Below, piece after piece: positions 61,408 through 64,000 of a stretch of DNA of 64,000 nt. Location: assembly GCA_021463505.1 (NCBI GenBank), contig JAJTYR010000004.1, forward strand, positions 1 through 64,000, read 5' to 3'. A program made the translations under genes and the position numbers. Source of the DNA: Burkholderiaceae bacterium (GTDB lineage: Bacteria; Pseudomonadota; Gammaproteobacteria; Burkholderiales; Burkholderiaceae_E). The notes beneath the pieces were generated by a model. It searched no databases. It was given only the letters and a program-made list of their open reading frames with translations, and was not told the DNA's origin. Positions within the stretch are counted from its first letter, which is position 1. Each line of letters starts with the position of its first letter.

Positions 61408-61830
61408 TCAGGCAACCAGATAGCGCTCGATGCCGGCGCGAAGCCCGGGTGGAAACGACACCGAGCGCAGCGAATCGACATTGGCCAGCACGAGAATGAG
61501 CTGTGCCCGCACCCTCGGCACGCCCCCGGCGACGCCTTCGATCCTCAAGCCCAGCGAACTGCGGCCGATCCGCTGCACCAGAAGCCTCATCGTGAGCATC
61601 TCGCCGATCTTGCTCGGGGACAGGAAATCGCATTCCACGCGCACCATCGGCGTGCCGAGCCGCTGCCCGTAGACCATCTGCGCGTAGTCGTGCCGCAGCC
61701 CGTGGTTGAACCAGTCTTCGACCAGCTCGTTGAACAGGATGAAGTACTGCGGGAAGAAGACGATGCCCGCCGGGTCGCAATGGTGAAAGCGGATCAGCTT
61801 GTCGCGCTCGAATGCCTTGCCTGTGTCCAC
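61408..61830 (-). CDS. Acyl-CoA thioesterase (4-hydroxybenzoyl-CoA thioesterase / YbgC-like)
   Basis: The 140-residue hotdog-fold protein contains IRFHHCDPAGIVFFPQYF, with the catalytic Asp of the 4HBT family, then VRVECDFLSPSKIGE and a C-terminal strand run. It hydrolyses a CoA thioester, most likely an aromatic or short acyl-CoA. The GTG at 61830 has GGAG nine bases ahead; the open frame continues upstream across tRNA-Ser, which cannot be coding. Confidence 0.87.
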   Translation of the reverse strand: MDTGKAFERDKLIRFHHCDPAGIVFFPQYFILFNELVEDWFNHGLRHDYAQMVYGQRLGTPMVRVECDFLSPSKIGEMLTMRLLVQRIGRSSLGLRIEGVAGGVPRVRAQLILVLANVDSLRSVSFPPGLRAGIERYLVA

Positions 61831-61901
61831 GCTGGGTCTCCACCCGGGCGCGGATCCGGTTGAACCCCATGCCGGCCCCGCGCGGGTATTACCGTGCAAG
61901 C

Positions 61902-61992
61902 TGGCGGAAAGGGTGGGATTCGAACCCACGTTACGGTGTAACCGTAAACCGGATTTCGAGTCCGGCGCATTCGACCACTCTGCCACCTTTCC
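61902..61992 (-). tRNA. tRNA-Ser (anticodon CGA)
   Basis: The 91-base gene has the long variable arm of tRNA-Ser and an encoded CCA. Acceptor GGAAAGG pairs with CCTTTCC. The anticodon loop CTCGAAA lies between CCGGA and TCCGG. It reads UCG. Confidence 0.97.
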
Positions 61993-62082
61993 GTGCCTCG
62001 CGCGGGCCGTCGCGCGAAGGCGCGCAGTATAGCAAAGAGCGCCACGACCGGACCGTGCCGACGCGGCGCCGCTGCGCTGCGC

Positions 62083-63489
<1,407 letters not shown>

Positions 63490-64000
63490 TTACCTGCGCG
63501 GTTCGCCTTCACCGGCGTGCGCATCGCGCGCGCGCAGTGCGGCAAGCCTTTCACCGATTTTCGCTTCCAGCCCCCGCTCGACCGGCTCGTAGAAGCGCTC
63601 CGGCTGGATACCGTCGGGGAAGTAGCGTTCGCCAGCCGCGTAACCCCCGCTTTCGTCGTGCGCGTAGCGATAGCCCCTGGCATAGCCCAGTTCCTTCATC
63701 AGGCGGGTCGGCGCATTGCGCAGGTGCATCGGGACCGGCGCCGAGCCGTGCTCACGCACGAAGGCGCGCGCGCGGTTCCACGCAACGTAGACCGCGTTGG
63801 ACTTGGCCGCGCAGGCGAGGAAGACGATCGCCTGCGCGAGCGCGAGTTCGCCTTCCGGCGAGCCCAGGCGCTCGTAGACTTCGGCGGCGTCGAGCGCCAG
63901 CGCGAGCGCACGCGGATCGGCCAGGCCGATGTCTTCGCTGGCCATGCGCACGATGCGTCGCGCGAGGTAGCGCGGATCGGCGCCGCCGTCGATCATCCGC
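63490..64000 (-). CDS. rarA: Replication-associated recombination protein RarA, C-terminal part
   Basis: The 5' part of the gene is beyond the right edge. The visible 170 residues match the C-terminal domains of RarA/MgsA, an AAA+ clamp-loader-like ATPase: [31 protein letters not shown], then [20 protein letters not shown] and the Tyr-rich tail [22 protein letters not shown]. The order rarA-serS is common in proteobacteria. About 105 bases separate it from serS. Confidence 0.93.
   Translation of the reverse strand, partial: RMIDGGADPRYLARRIVRMASEDIGLADPRALALALDAAEVYERLGSPEGELALAQAIVFLACAAKSNAVYVAWNRARAFVREHGSAPVPMHLRNAPTRLMKELGYARGYRYAHDESGGYAAGERYFPDGIQPERFYEPVERGLEAKIGERLAALRARDAHAGEGEPRR

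Noticed and set aside
61831-61986. N-terminal extension of the thioesterase frame
   Set aside because: It would translate through tRNA-Ser; the GTG at 61830 with GGAG ahead gives the normal length of the family.

Overview
The window is a contiguous piece of a high-GC bacterial chromosome. It most likely comes from a betaproteobacterium of the Burkholderiales type. The evidence is gene order: sdhCDAB-sdhE-gltA leading towards odhAB, with a GntR regulator and mdh on the other side, and tRNA-Val-thrS-infC-rpmI-rplT-pheST-ihfA-merR-tRNA-Pro. Codon use is strongly GC-biased and genes are tightly packed with many 4-bp start/stop overlaps. No insertion sequence, integrase, phage gene or CRISPR array was seen.

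Region 1 (1-25.5 kb) is a central carbon block. It holds the start of odhB, odhA, a lipoprotein peptidase/membrane-peptide pair (PA2778/PA2779 families), a divergent korCAB set (2-oxoacid:acceptor oxidoreductase with its own NAD(P)H/ferredoxin module), gltA, sdhE and sdhBADC. Then come a GntR/UTRA regulator and, divergently, mdh-prpB-prpC-prpD-acnA, followed by a membrane EAL-domain protein. Together these encode most of the TCA cycle and the 2-methylcitrate cycle for propionyl-CoA. A 12-bp perfect AT palindrome sits directly upstream of a good sigma-70 promoter for mdh.

Region 2 (25.5-41 kb) is accessory and catabolic. It holds a DUF2064 glycosyltransferase-like protein, an SDR, a GMC oxidoreductase with a gluconate-dehydrogenase-subunit-3-like partner, and an AraC regulator. 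A seven-gene leftward operon follows (aldehyde dehydrogenase, second GMC oxidoreductase, livG, livF, livH, livM, binding protein). A divergent moaF-SnoaL-amidase operon faces it. The two operons share a promoter region of about 200 bp containing a symmetric set of AraC-style half-sites 22 bp apart. I regard this as the best candidate for an undescribed system: uptake and oxidation of an unidentified alcohol-, amine- or amide-type compound.

Region 3 (41-50.6 kb) is the translation/nucleoid cluster from tRNA-Pro to tRNA-Val, all on the minus strand. A carotenoid/retinol-desaturase-like FAD gene lies between tRNA-Pro and the merR gene; its reading frame appears broken at a run of seven G. infC appears to start at ATC. 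AT-rich islands near the 3' ends of thrS and pheT may hold internal promoters.

Region 4 (50.6-64 kb) has a divergent iron-type ABC permease and ATPase without a binding protein, a second complete Liv-type ABC transporter with its own promoter, a DUF1631 protein, a hotdog thioesterase, tRNA-Ser, serS and the 3' part of rarA.
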